In this document: positions 44,689-56,292 of the stretch, piece by piece
How positions within the stretch are numbered: the first letter of the stretch is position 1
Layout of the letters: each line of letters opens with the position of its first letter
Assembly (NCBI GenBank): GCA_907165135.1
Contig: OU015567.1
Location: forward strand, 9,677,001 to 9,741,000
Direction: 5' to 3'
Origin: Oikopleura dioica
Taxonomy: Eukaryota > Chordata > Appendicularia > Copelata > Oikopleuridae
DNA: 64,000 bases
Made by a program: the position numbers and the translations under genes
Notes under the pieces: model-generated
Database searches by the model: none
Seen by the model: the letters and a program-made list of their open reading frames with translations, nothing else
What the model was told of the DNA's origin: nothing

Positions 44689-46863
44689 TTAAAGCTCTTT
44701 GTTCATTTTCGCTAAATAATTTGAAGTTGCAGAGGTTTTTTCTTCCAATTGTTTTTCTTCCTTTTGAATTTGTTCAACAATCCACTCGTTGACCACGTGA
44801 TCATTGTATATTTTCAAAAGCTCAACTACTAAAGTGTCTTTGATGTTTTTCAGCTCGCTTGTAAGTGATTTCAACTCTTTGACAATTGTTTCCAGGCGAA
44901 AGTAAGAAACCCGTCCAGTTTTGACCAGATGCTTGTTAAAAAAGCTGTTGTAATTTGGCCCCTCAAGGAAAGAGTGGATCTTTCCCTTGACATTTTCAAG
45001 CAATTGAGTTGATCGCCATATTTCCGATCCAGGAAAATTACCCGGCACAACTGCTTGGGGACGAGGACGATTTACGGTTGGAATTTGACCTTGAAATCCA
45101 AGCTCTCTTGAGGATTCCCATAATACTGATGTCGTGAAGGCTCGACGGATGGTTGTTTTGAAGGATGTCACGAGACTTGGCAGCGAAATTGGTAGTAAAG
45201 AACACATTGCAGCAAAATGAGTATATCTCGATTTTCCGGTCAAAACAAATCCTGAAAAAGCGTTTTGAAAAATGTTTCGCATCATATTCCTTACCAATGA
45301 TGTTTGCATATTCAGGTGCATTTTTCGCAGCCTGAAAGAGTTCCTCTGCCTGTGCTGCGTTTCGCTTTACATCCGGTAAAGGGTCAAGAACATCTTGTCC
45401 ACACTTGAAACTGGTCGCTATCCAAATTCCTTCAAAGATTTTTCCGTGAAAGTTCAAAAGTTTCAGGGTTGCTCGAGCATCCAAATATCCACCAAATCGT
45501 TCATTTCTAGTAAAAAAATAAATTTTGCTTTTCAAAACTCACTTACTTGATGACAACATCAAAATAATCTGGAGCTTTGTGACCGATTAAAACTTCATTA
45601 TTAACATTTCTCAAGGTATCGTCCCAAACAAGAGCTCGAACATTCGGCGCAAGAACTTTTATCGTTTTACCAACGTCCTCGATATAATCAAGGTAGACTC
45701 CAGTTGTGGTTGTATTTCTAGCGTGAATCTCCTTCGCCAAAATGTTGCGAGAAATAGACTTGAATAGGCCACACCCGATATGAATCCAGGATGATAAGGG
45801 ATGAGCCTGGAGAATTTCTTTTCAGAGCTTATACATTTTACAAATGAATTAACATATAAGAAAAATATCATATGCACGTTACATATGCTTGTATAAGCTG
45901 TGAAGAAATATAAACTCCGTTCCGGATAATAATGTTCTTACAAATTTATTAGTGTCTTCACTCAAAGGATGAAAGTCCATGAAACAAGTAGGAGAAATCT
46001 TCAACTCTGATTTATGCTTCGTCGCAAATTCTGCATTTGTGCACACATCAATCAGCGGAATAACTTCGAGCTTGTTTTCCTGAGCTGATTTGAGAATTTC
46101 ATCGAGCTCTGATCGAGAGTATGAGCGTTCAGGGCTTGAGAGAAAAGAGATTTCTCCACCATAAGGAAATGTCTGCTCCCATTCGAGGAAGATTCCTGAG
46201 GCTCCAATGTCTTTCAAAACTTTAAAAAACTCCTTCAAGTATTCAACACTTGGTCTTCCAGCTGCCAGATCAACATGCACGAATCGTTTAATATCAGGAA
46301 GCTGGTCTACAAGTTGATCTTGATTCTCCATGTCTAATTCGTCAGAATCCGTGTTGAACAAGTCATGAACAGGTTGATGCGAGCCGGGGAGGGGTGCGAC
46401 AAGGCCTTCCCATGAAAGTTGCGATCCGATAGCTTGGTTGGATTCTTTCTCTGCTTTTCTTGCTGCGGCGATTCGCTTGGCAAGTTCTACCCTGTCAAAT
46501 GTTTTTTCTTTTTCCAATATCTAGACATGTAATAAAACTTAATTCATAACATCAATTTGCCAATTCAATTCAAGCTCGTATTGAATTCGGTAATTGCCGC
46601 ATTTAATATTCATGATGAGAATAACTTCAAAGCTTTAATCAACTCACCTCTTTTGGAATATTAATCTTCACATTTGGCTCCACCCATGATGTGGCTGAAA
46701 TTATCTCGATGAGTAGAAAAAGTCTCTTATTATCATGTCGAAATAAATTAAAATTTTTATCAGTGTGTTTTTGCGATTTCTTGAGCTTTGAGGCGCCCCG
46801 CGGGTGGGTCGCTCTTCCAGCGGCGGGGATCCTCCGGGCGACGCTCGACCCACGCGCGCGCAC
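44689..46863 (-). CDS. Hexosaminidase-D-like GH20 protein without catalytic Asp-Glu
   Basis: Five exons (46648-46863, 45942-46520, 45547-45806, 45295-45506, 44689-45251) sum to 1830 nt, 609 residues. The TIM-barrel region matches HEXD: DIKRFVHVDLAAGRPSVEYL, FLEWEQTFPYGGE, LEVIPLIDV, HIGCG, ALVWDDTLR, WIATSFKCG and VLTGKSRYTH. In active GH20 enzymes the HIGCDE motif supplies the catalytic Asp-Glu pair; here it reads HIGCGLF. The GWQRYDHY motif also lacks its Trp and Asp. The protein is therefore likely a non-catalytic relative or has changed function. An N-terminal basic stretch and one hydrophobic segment (RLFLLIEIISATSW) suggest a type II membrane protein, but the start codon is uncertain. 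Divergent from RIC1. Confidence 0.8.
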
Positions 46864-46957
46864 TTCGAAGTCGCCCGAGAAAGAGGAGGACGATCAGAAT
46901 CGACGGGAAAAAAGGGGACAATTGAAGAAAAAACGAAGGGAACAGTCCTCAAGCAAA

Positions 46958-49900
46958 ATGTACTGGCCCTTGGGATGGCCCAAGGAGCTCTTTGTCGGCC
47001 ACCAGGATGAGAACAAGTCAAAGCCTAGGTAAAAACTGCAGTATCTTGTCGGGATCTTGGCTTTAAAATTATTTAAAAAATATATGAACAAATATGAATC
47101 TGTTTTGTACATCTAGAGCAGTAGAAAAGGCCCTTCAACTTATTTAGGGTGGCAATAATGACCGCTGAAGAAATGAAATGCATCGTTCCGAACCGATATC
47201 ACATGCTTTTTGCTCTACTCGGCTCATCCTCCGTCTCCATTTGGCACTCAAAGCCCTGTGTGGAAATTCTCTGCTACAAAAGACCAGCTGAACAGGTTCA
47301 GCGACAAGGAGAATTCGTCCGCGCAGAATGGAGGGCTGATTCTTCAATGCTCGCCTGCAACACGACGAAAGGCTTTCTCCTGTTGTATCTGCTCGAGCAA
47401 GATATCAAGGGCGAAACTGGACTGACGCTTTATGAGCATCGCGGGCCAAGACCGACGAATGATTCGCAAGAATCAGTGCCAGCGCTGCGATTGAGCTTGA
47501 AACATGTCGTACCAATGCCGGAAGGAATGCTCTCCTTGTGCTGCGTGCGAGATGAACTTTTGGTGACTTCGAAGGATGGATTGCTTCATTTCTTTTCCTG
47601 GGAGAACTCTGAAACGGAACGAATCTTATCAATAATGGACATTCCTTTTGCAATGGATCTTCAACAGAGCCGTGGCAGCTCACTGGACGAAGTAAGAAGC
47701 ATAAAAGAAGCCCTCTTCTCCCCATATTTAGACGGCTTCGTCGTGCTGTTATCAGACGGCAGAGCTGCTTTGGTGGCTCCAAGCATGCACGGAGAAAAAT
47801 TTAACTATTCTCAAAACTATCAGGGTATTTGGGCTCCCGGACTCTCGAATTCCACCACAGCTGCGATCAACAACAAATACAGACTTCTTGCTTTCGGTAC
47901 TGCTGATGGCGATTGCTCCGTTTTTGGAGTCGATGATGTTACTGGAGCGCTCGTTCTGTCACATAAAATGATTTTGGAGAAGAAATTCTACCCGGGAGTC
48001 AAAGTTGGGCCGGTGAATAATCTAGTCTGGACGCCAGACGGGTGTGCTTTGGCAGTCACCTGGGAAACGGGAGGACTAGCGGTGTTCTCTGTTTTTGGCT
48101 CGTGTCTTATGTGTACGCTTGGTGGAGACTTTGGAGTCACAGCGGAAGGGTTGAGACGAGAAGCGTCGATTTTTACCTCGCTATGCTGGGGAACGGAAGG
48201 TTATCAATTGTGGATGATCATGCGAAACAAAAAAGAAAGCGAAAAAGGTTTATACCAGCTCAGCTTCATCAAGTCCGCTCTCACCTCGAACCCGAACTCA
48301 AGCAACCATTCGCACGTGATTCTTCAAGCTGAGGACCGAATTTTCTTCACGCCGCATTCGGAAGAGCGTCGGGGCACAAGAAACCAGATCAACTCTGTTG
48401 GCTCGAAGCAGTGGACAGTGATTCAAATGCCTTGTAACTATTTGTCAGGAAACTGGCCGATTCGTTTTTCTGCTGTAGATTCAAAAGGTGCTTATGTCGC
48501 GATTGCCGGAAACTTTGGATTCGCTCATTACTCAGTTGCCACAAAAAAGTGGAAACTCTTCGGCAACATCATGCATGAGAGAGACATGGTTGTTACCGGA
48601 GGACTCACTTGGTGGGAAGATTTCATTTGCGTAGCCTGCTACAATTTACAAGAGTCGAGAGACGAGATGAGAATCTACCCAAGAAGCACGAACTTGGACA
48701 ACTCTTTCGCGCATTTCAGACGGCTTCGTTCGCAGATTCTTCTTGTGAACACTTACCAGGACAATCTCATCCTTTTCTGCGCCGATTACAAAATCGAGCT
48801 GTTCAAAATTGAAGCGGAAAAGAAGGATGGAACTCCGACGGCAAAACTGACACCTCTCCAGGTAATATAACTTTGTTCTAATTTCAAAAATGCTATTTCT
48901 AGGACATTTATCTTGCTAGATACGTCGCCTATCCCTCCCTCGTCGTATCCATCACAATGACTACTCTGCACATGGATTGGTCTGGCCGCCGCCAAGCAAG
49001 TCACAAAGAATCCGAAACGTTGATCATCAATGTTGCTGGTCGCCTCCTAATTCTCCATCGAACTCCAGAGGAAGAATTCTCAGTTCCACCAGTGGTCCTT
49101 GCGTCAAGTGTAGAGACACTTTGGGCACCTCCAAGCCCGAGAGATAGAAGAAAACTACATCTCCTTGATACATTGTGGCTCAATTGTGGAGCCGCGGGAA
49201 TGCGAGTCTGGCTGCCGCTTTTCCCCAGAAATAATGAGAAATTGTTGTCTAGGAGAATTATGCTTCCATTTCTATCCGATATTTATCCACTTGGTAAGAT
49301 TTCTTCCGGATAAACCCACCTCAAAATATTTTTAGCTGTGCTTTTCGAAGAAGCAATCGTCCTCGGCGCTGCAAATGACACGATGCAATATCCGGGCGGA
49401 CAAGAAACTGCTGGCTTCCCCTTTAGCACGCTCAAACGAACATGCGACATTTACCTTCATCAAATTCTGCGTCAACTGCTACGCAGGAACTTGGGTCAAC
49501 ATGCGCTGGCGCTCGCCCAAACCTGTACCTCGCTTCCTTATTTTCCTCACGTGCTAGAACTGATGCTGCACGAAGTTCTAGAAGAAGAGGCCACTGCCTC
49601 TGAGCCCATACCAGATCCACTTCTTGTAAGAAAACCGATAAGTCATATCCCAATTAACCCTTTTTTAGCCTACTATTGTAAAGTTCATCACAGAATTCCC
49701 GCAATACCTACAGACAATCGTTCATTGTGCAAGAAAAACTGAAATTGCTCTCTGGCAATATCTCTTCCAGGTAAGCATACGGTTTAAATCCGTGATATTG
49801 AGTATATTTCTTAGTCGGTTGGAAAGCCACGAGATTTATTTGAAGAGTGCCTTGAAAATGGAAAGCTCGAAACTGCCGCCACTTACCTAATTATTTTACA

Positions 49901-51558
49901 AAACTTAGAAAAATTATCGGTTGCGCGAGAAGACGCAACGAAACTTTTAAATCTAGCATTGCAAAAATGTAGATGGAAGCTAGCTGCTGATCTTACACGA
50001 TTTTTAAAAGGTTCGAAAAAGCGATGCGCCGTTATTTCAGTGTTTTCTTTAGCGATTGGCGATGGAGATCAGTGTAGTCCAAGTTTCCGTCATCCGACGC
50101 TTCTGAATGCAAATATCTACCCCGTCGTTCCGAATGTCAAGCCAGCCGCTACCAAAGCCGTCAACGGCGTCAACTATGCAAGAGACAAATACGGCCGCGA
50201 AAAAGATGAAAATCAAGCGAGGATCTCAGATAACATACTCCCACGAGTTCCCAGTGAGGCGAAACTAACGCCAAAACATAATGTCGGAATGGGGAGGACA
50301 ATTTCGTCGCCTGTTAATCTTCTTACGCCTGAAAAACCGTCTGGAAAGAATGGAGAAGACGCAGAAGAAGAAAAGGCTTTCTTCCCGGATGAAAAGTCTG
50401 GCTCAGGTCCCTGCTCGGGTAGATCTCCTGACTCGAGGCCCAGCTCACCTGATAATGCTGAAATTCCAGCGGAGCATTATTATATCGAAACAATCTTAAC
50501 CCGGCAGGCGAGAAAAATGCTTGAAGGTTTGTTCCCTAACCAATTCGAAGGTATTATCTCTTGTTTAAGACATGAGGCTGCGTGATTTGGGCCAATTTGC
50601 GGCGCACATGCAATTTCAACTGGTTCCATTTCTAAAGCGCGAGCAAGGCCGAGCTGCTACCGTTCTACATCCTGTGAAAGCGCTGAAAAAGCTACACGAC
50701 GATTTCGAGTGGCCACATCCGACAAGTTCATCATCCGTAAGCAAACGGTTGATTAAAGAATTTCCTCGTTCGTTGTCTATGCAAGAGCAAGGCTCCGCGG
50801 CCGTTGACCCCATTGATCAATTGAATAGGCATGAGTTTCTGATTTTTAAATTTATTTCACACTTGATTTTTAATTCTCCGTACTTGATTGATTGTTTGCA
50901 TGATTTTCGTTGATTTAAACTCGTTGAAGGCGCTTTGAGATGCTCTCCACACAACAGGAGTCGTTCCAATCTCAACAGCGAAAGATTCAATTCGAGGAGC
51001 TCTCAATCGCCTCTCTCCAGGAAGCGCATTTGATGCCTCTTGGTAATCCCGAACTTCAGTCCCTCGCCGGCTTCTCAGAACTATCTGAAGGCGATTCAAT
51101 AGAAGATCTCTCTATGGACCACAATGAGACGCAAGGCCAACTATCTCATTTAGTCTTAGACGCTGCTAGGGGACCTGTCAGGACTGAGATGCAATTGAGG
51201 TACGAAAAAATTTTATTCTTACAATATAATAGAGGTTTTTAGGTATCTTCTGGAGCTAACACTAGAATCGAGTTGTCACGAGTGGTCGCTGCTGATTTCA
51301 TTAGTTCTCCGCGATGCGGAGACAATCCAACGTCTGATAACGCGCTCAAATGATCAAGTACTCGAAACTTTAGCGGCTGTTCTCAAAGCGATTGAGAAAT
51401 GGGCCGGCCTGGAATCACAAGGCTACAGGGTCTTTGTCCTCTGTATAAGACAACAGAACCCGAATACCATCAACAAAATGATGAACAGTGATTCTTTACC
51501 GGATCTTTACCAACCGCCCAGTCCAGATTCGCATGATTTAGGAAAGGATTCAAAATAA
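46958..51558 (+). CDS. RIC1: RIC1, subunit of the Rab6 exchange-factor complex
   Basis: Nine exons (46958-47028, 47148-48861, 48903-49293, 49336-49625, 49669-49770, 49815-50526, 50570-50834, 50930-51199, 51243-51558) encode 1376 residues, near the 1423 of human RIC1. It opens [11 protein letters not shown] like the vertebrate protein, has an N-terminal WD40-like region ([22 protein letters not shown]) and the RIC1 domain ([44 protein letters not shown]). With RGP1 it activates Rab6/Ypt6 at the Golgi for retrograde traffic. A Ser/Pro/Glu-rich linker of about 150 residues sits in exon 6. The seventh donor was chosen as GA|GTTTCT; a GC donor 5 bases earlier would also keep frame. Only 94 bp separate its ATG from the divergent gene. 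Confidence 0.93.
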
Positions 51559-51986
51559 CAAGGATAATTTGCTCTTCGAAACGTTTACGATCCAAAAATA
51601 GCATCAGCTTCACCGACTCTAACAAGAGCTCAAGTGGGCTCCTCTCTGCGAAAGAACTCCGACCCTTTTGCCGAAACTCGCAGCCAGATGAAACGAAGTG
51701 AAACCGCCCCGGAGCTCGACGAACAAGCGGGCTACACTGATCAGTGTTCGATACAGTAGCAAGCACGCATTTTAGATACTATCACAGTCTTGCCTTGTTG
51801 CCTTTCAAATGTCTATACAACTTTAAAGTAGTATCTATATCTAAATAATGGTTCTCTTGAGTCATTACTTCTTTTTTAGTTCCACCTTTCAATACTTCGG
51901 TGCAATATTGTTCAAAAACTCTTATTTCTAATATAATGCAATCTTTCAAACAAAAATTTCTTCAAATAAAGAATCTTCCATTTAGA
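51559..51986. other. RIC1 3' UTR and LYAR upstream region
   Basis: 428 bp without a supported gene. It ends in CATTTAG one base before the LYAR start codon, another likely trans-splice acceptor. Confidence 0.4.
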
Positions 51987-54126
51987 ATGGTTTTCTTCTC
52001 ATGCGGATTGTGTGGTGAGCAAATTAAGAAACCTAAAGTCGAAAAGCATTTGGGACGATGCCGCTCAAATGAATTGACTTGCATTGGTAATTTTCTATCA
52101 TGAAACTATATGAATGTTAAAATATCATTATATAGTCGTCTCCTTAATTTAACTGTTTTATTTTTAGACTGCAACGTCACGTTTAACAGAATGTCTTACG
52201 ATGGGCATAAATCGTGTGTTACTGAAAATGAAAGATATGGAGGCAAAGACTACGTTGAAAAAGGAAATAAGGTGAGTCTCCTTCATTTTATTCCGTATTT
52301 TAACGATTTTAAGGGCGACGAAAAGCAGCGAATTTGGCTTGAGAAGATAACCACGGCGATGAAAAAGGCGAAATTAAGCCCAGCTGGAATGAAGGTTTGG
52401 AAAATGCTCGAAAATGGAGGTTTCGAAAATATTCCAAGGTCAACTTCTAACCTTTATTTATTTATTTTACCGTCTTTTAGAAAGGAAAAGAAGTTTGTCA
52501 ACTTTGTTAAAAACTCGCTGAACATGCGGGATACAGGCGGCATTGACGAAGTTTGGAAGATCTTCGACGCTGCTTTTGAGAAGCAAACCCCAACAACGCC
52601 GGCTAAGAAAGCCAAAAGTACAGCAGTAGAAGTGAAAGCGACAGGAGATAAGCCATGGTGGGAACAATTTACTCCTACCAAAAAGAAGAGTGGCAAAGGT
52701 AAACATTTTAGTTCATGAAAAGATATTTATCTAAATATGATTTTAATCATATTTTAGAATCTTCAAGCTCCGATGCTGATTCTGAGTCCGAAGAGGAAAA
52801 ACTTGCGAAAAAGACGCCACAGAAAAAGAAGACTGTAACGAAGCGAAAGAAAGAGAGTAGCTCTTCAAGCTCAGACTCTGAAGAAGAGCCAGCTCCTAAA
52901 AAGGTAAGCTGTCAAATTCATCCCTCGTTTCTATTTTCCTTTAGGAAGTCAAGAAAGTCAAAAATGAAGCCAAGAAAGCGCCGAAGAAAGTGAAATCCTC
53001 ATCGTCGAGCTCTGACAGTTCCGATGAGGAAACGCCGAAAGCACCAGCAAAGAAGAAGTCAAAAGTTGAATCCAAGAAAGCTCCTAAGAAGGAATCATCG
53101 TCTGAATCTTCTTCGAGCGACGAGGAAGATGCGCCTAAGCAGACTTCGAGCCCGCTGAAAAAGATCGTCAAAAAAGTGCCGAAAAAAGCCGAGTCAAGCC
53201 CTGATACGAGCTCTTCCGAAGAAGATGCTCCAATTAAAAAGAAAAAGACTCTCCCACCTAAAAAGACCTCTCCTGTAGCCAAACCTGTGCCAAAGAAAGT
53301 GGCCGAAAATAGCTCTTCTGAATCATCATCATCGTCGGAGGGAGAGCGAAAGGCGCCAAAGAAGGCTCCTGTGAAAAAGCAACAAAACAAAAAGGCGAAA
53401 GAATCCAGTTCTTCGTCTTCAAGCTCATCCGAGGAAGAACCCGCGCCCAAAAAGAAAGTCGAAGCTATAAAAGCCCCTGTTAAAAAGACTCCGGCGAAGA
53501 AGGAGTCTAGCTCGTCTTCTAGTAGCTCCTCTGAAGATGAACCTGTGCCAAAGAAAAAAGCTCCTGTGAAAAAACTGCCAGCGAAAAAAGCCGAAAGCTC
53601 TTCAAGTTCGAGCTCATCTGAAGATGAAGCTCCCGCTCCGAAGAAAGTAGTTGCTGCGGCTCAAAAGAAGAAGGCAACAGCGAAGGAGTCCAGCTCTTCT
53701 TCTAGCTCTGAGGACGAAAAGCCCGCTCCTAAGAAAGTTGCACCCTTGAAAAAAGCTGCCCCAGTGAAAAAGCCTCAAGAATCCTCTTCGAGCAGCTCTT
53801 CATCGTCGGAAGATGAAAAACCAGCTCCCAAAAAGTCTGCGACTCCGGCAAAGAAAAAGGTCCTGACAAAGAAAGTGCAAGCTTCATCTTCAAGTAGTTC
53901 CTCCTCATGCTCCGAGGACGAGGCCCCCGCCAAAAAGAAAACGCCAGTTGTAAAGAAATCTCAGCCTGCTAAAAAGGCCAAAGAATCATCATCGAGTAGT
54001 TCTTCTTCATCGTCATCAGAGGAGGAGAAGCCAGTTGCTAAGAAAAAGGCCAAAGTAACAAAAGATGCAACATCTGATTCTGAAGACGACTCAGCATCAA
54101 GTGGTATTGGATCAGGTGACGATTAA
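51987..54126 (+). CDS. LYAR: LYAR nucleolar zinc-finger protein with long Ser/Glu/Lys tail
   Basis: Six exons (51987-52086, 52168-52271, 52314-52438, 52481-52698, 52758-52903, 52945-54126) give 624 residues. The N-terminus is clear LYAR: MVFFSCGLCGEQIKKPKVEKHLGRC and CIDCNVTF form two C2HC-type fingers, then ERYGGKDYVEKGNK and a helical region ending PWWEQFTPTKKKSGK. From about residue 190 the sequence changes to some fifteen blocks of serine runs followed by EDE and PAPKK, like Nopp140 or the nucleolin N-terminus, with many CK2-type sites. Vertebrate LYAR has 379 residues and only a Lys-rich tail. The normal stop comes two codons after TCAG|GTGACG, a usable splice donor that could link to the RRM exons downstream. 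Confidence 0.88.
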
Positions 54127-54391
54127 CCATTCCATTCTTTCAAGTCAGCTTATTTGATACGTTACATGATTAATTGTTGTCTTTTTCGAAGTGCTAGACT
54201 CGTAATTGTGGCCATAAAACGTGCTCCTTATTGGAGTGTTTATTGTAAAATTGGCAAATTATCTGCTCATTTTATTTTTTTTATTTTTTCTTTGTAGATC
54301 TTCACAGTGAGCGTTCTAAAATAGATTCCCTTATGATATCAACATCAATAAAAAAATAAAGTATGATGACTAGTGTTAAAAAAACATGTAG

Positions 54392-55299
54392 ATGAAGACG
54401 CAAGCCCTGTCAAAAAGGTTTCTCTCGAAAAACTCCTGAAGAAGCCAGAAGAAAAGCTTCCGACCCCAAAAATCAAAGCTGAAAAGCCTCAAACACCAAA
54501 CAAAAAAAGTCCACTCGAACAAGGATGACTACAACAAGGAGCGTGACTCAAGAACGATCTTCATCAAGAATCTGCCATTTGACACGACTGTCGATGACTT
54601 GTGGCATGTTTTTGGAAAAGACGAAGAAATGACGATTGATTGCCGCTTTATCATGAACCGTGAAACTGGAACGCATAAGGTACTTATCTCGAGGGATTCT
54701 CCTTGTTTATTTCAAACTTCAAATAGGGACTCGCATTTGTCGAATACGCGTCAAGAGAAAAGTGCGTTGAGATGTTGGAGAAAAAGTGGAAAATGAACGG
54801 ACGCCCGGCGATCGTCATGCAAGCTGGAACAAAGAAGCCGGCTACGAATGGCACGCCTGGGCCAAACTCCGGTCTCAGCCAAGATGAACGCGACTTACGA
54901 ACGCTTTTTGTCAAGGGACTTCCCTTTTCGTCTACTCCTGATGATTTGGTCGAGCTGTTTGGTTGTCTACAAGCCCGATTGCTCAAAGATCACGCTGGAC
55001 AATCCAAAGTAATTTCGTCTTCATTTTCTTTCTAGTAAATTTGAAATAAGGGAATGGCTTTCTGCGAGTTTGAAACCCCCAGCGCAGCGGATGAGGTGTA
55101 CAACTACGCAGACGGGTACGAACTTGGCGGAAGATGGTTGCAGTTGGACAAACTCCGCCCAAAAAGTCAAATGAATGGCGGATCAAGTGGGTCGGCACAA
55201 AAAAGACATGCTCCGGTCAGTGCTGCACAGCGAAATCGCGGTGGAGCGGCCGGCTTCGAAGGCAAAAAGATGAAATTTGACGATGACGACGAGTACTAG
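54392..55299 (+). CDS. Nucleolin-like two-RRM exons (frame needs 1-nt fix)
   Basis: Exons 54392-54679, 54727-55008 and 55051-55299 encode two RRMs: RTIFIKNLPFD with GLAFVEYAS, and LRTLFVKGLPFSS with GMAFCEFET, then a Gly/Arg/Ser-poor tail ending KKMKFDDDDEY. Upstream of RRM1 is a Lys/Glu/Pro stretch in a frame that is off by one at a run of seven A (54502-54508). Either one A is extra, or a GT-AG intron removes that stretch. No start codon fits the first exon, and its phase matches a donor at the end of the LYAR frame, so these exons may be the alternative 3' end of that gene. RNA-binding nucleolar protein by domain content. AATAAA is at 55346-55351. Confidence 0.72.
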
Positions 55300-55495
55300 A
55301 ATGTTATTGACTGTAAATTTGAAAAGTTTCCGGAAGTTGAACGAGAATAAACTAAAAAACTTTAAAAAAACTCTTCTATAAAAGATCTCAAGAACAGCAG
55401 TTCTCCCGTGGGTAAAATGTTTGTTTATCTCCTCTTATTGACATATTCTCCCGGATGATCACAACAAACTTTTCTCCCGCGCCAAGATTTTCAAA

Positions 55496-56249
55496 ATGAA
55501 ATTTCTTCAGCTTTTCTTCAGTTTTTCTTTAGCTCTAAAATTTGAATTGCAAATCGGAGATGATCCGAGATGTTTGAGCATTGAGGCAGCGGCGGAGAGC
55601 AAGGTTGACTGGACTTATGTTTTTGAAGAGAGGGATCAGAAGACCAGAGAATGGGTCTTGACAAAGGAAAAGCAGGGAGTTCATATTGAAGTCACGCCAA
55701 AAGGTGATGAGTACCCACTTCTCAGCAAGTCTTATTCTGGTAAAGGAAAGGTGAGTATCTAATTTAACCGATTACGAATGAACTTGCAGAGAATATATTC
55801 AATCGTATCGTAGTTTGTGTACACCACGCAAAAACATGGAATGCATACAATCTGTTTTTCACCGGCAAAACTGCAGGAAGAGAATATTCGACTTACCCTG
55901 TCCCGAAAAATTGGCGCTTTTGAAAACGAGGAGATTATCGCAGAAATCGACGATTTCTTCCATTTTTCCGAGGCCGAAAAAGTGACGAATCTACAGTTTG
56001 AATTTGGAAAGACGAAAAACCGAGTGGATCAGATTTTAAAGGAGCTCAATTATCAGCGATCGAGAGAAGGCGATTTCCGAGAAATCAGTCAAGAAGTGAA
56101 TGATGCTGTCTTGAAATTTGCTTTTATACAGGTACTCTCTTTGGGAAAGGGGTTTTCTTACATTATTATAGGTTCTTGTTTTGGTTATTCTGGGCGGATG
56201 GCAAATTTACAACCTCAAATCATTCTTTCTCTCGAAGAAACTAGTCTAG
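55496..56249 (+). CDS. p24/TMED cargo receptor, alpha type
   Basis: Three exons (55496-55750, 55814-56131, 56172-56249) encode 216 residues, the usual p24 length. A signal peptide (FLQLFFSFSLALKF) is followed by the GOLD domain with its two Cys (about residues 30 and 98), a coiled coil (VTNLQFEFGKTKNRVDQILKELNYQRSRE), one transmembrane helix (VLVLVILGGWQIYNL) and the cytosolic tail KSFFLSKKLV. The FF and KKLV signals for COPII and COPI binding match the TMED4/TMED9 group. It cycles between ER and Golgi. AATAAA at 56256 follows immediately, and the convergent glycosyltransferase stops 44 bp away. Confidence 0.92.
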
Positions 56250-56292
56250 ATTATCAATAAAGAACACAATGACGATGCCTGTTTTTATCAAT

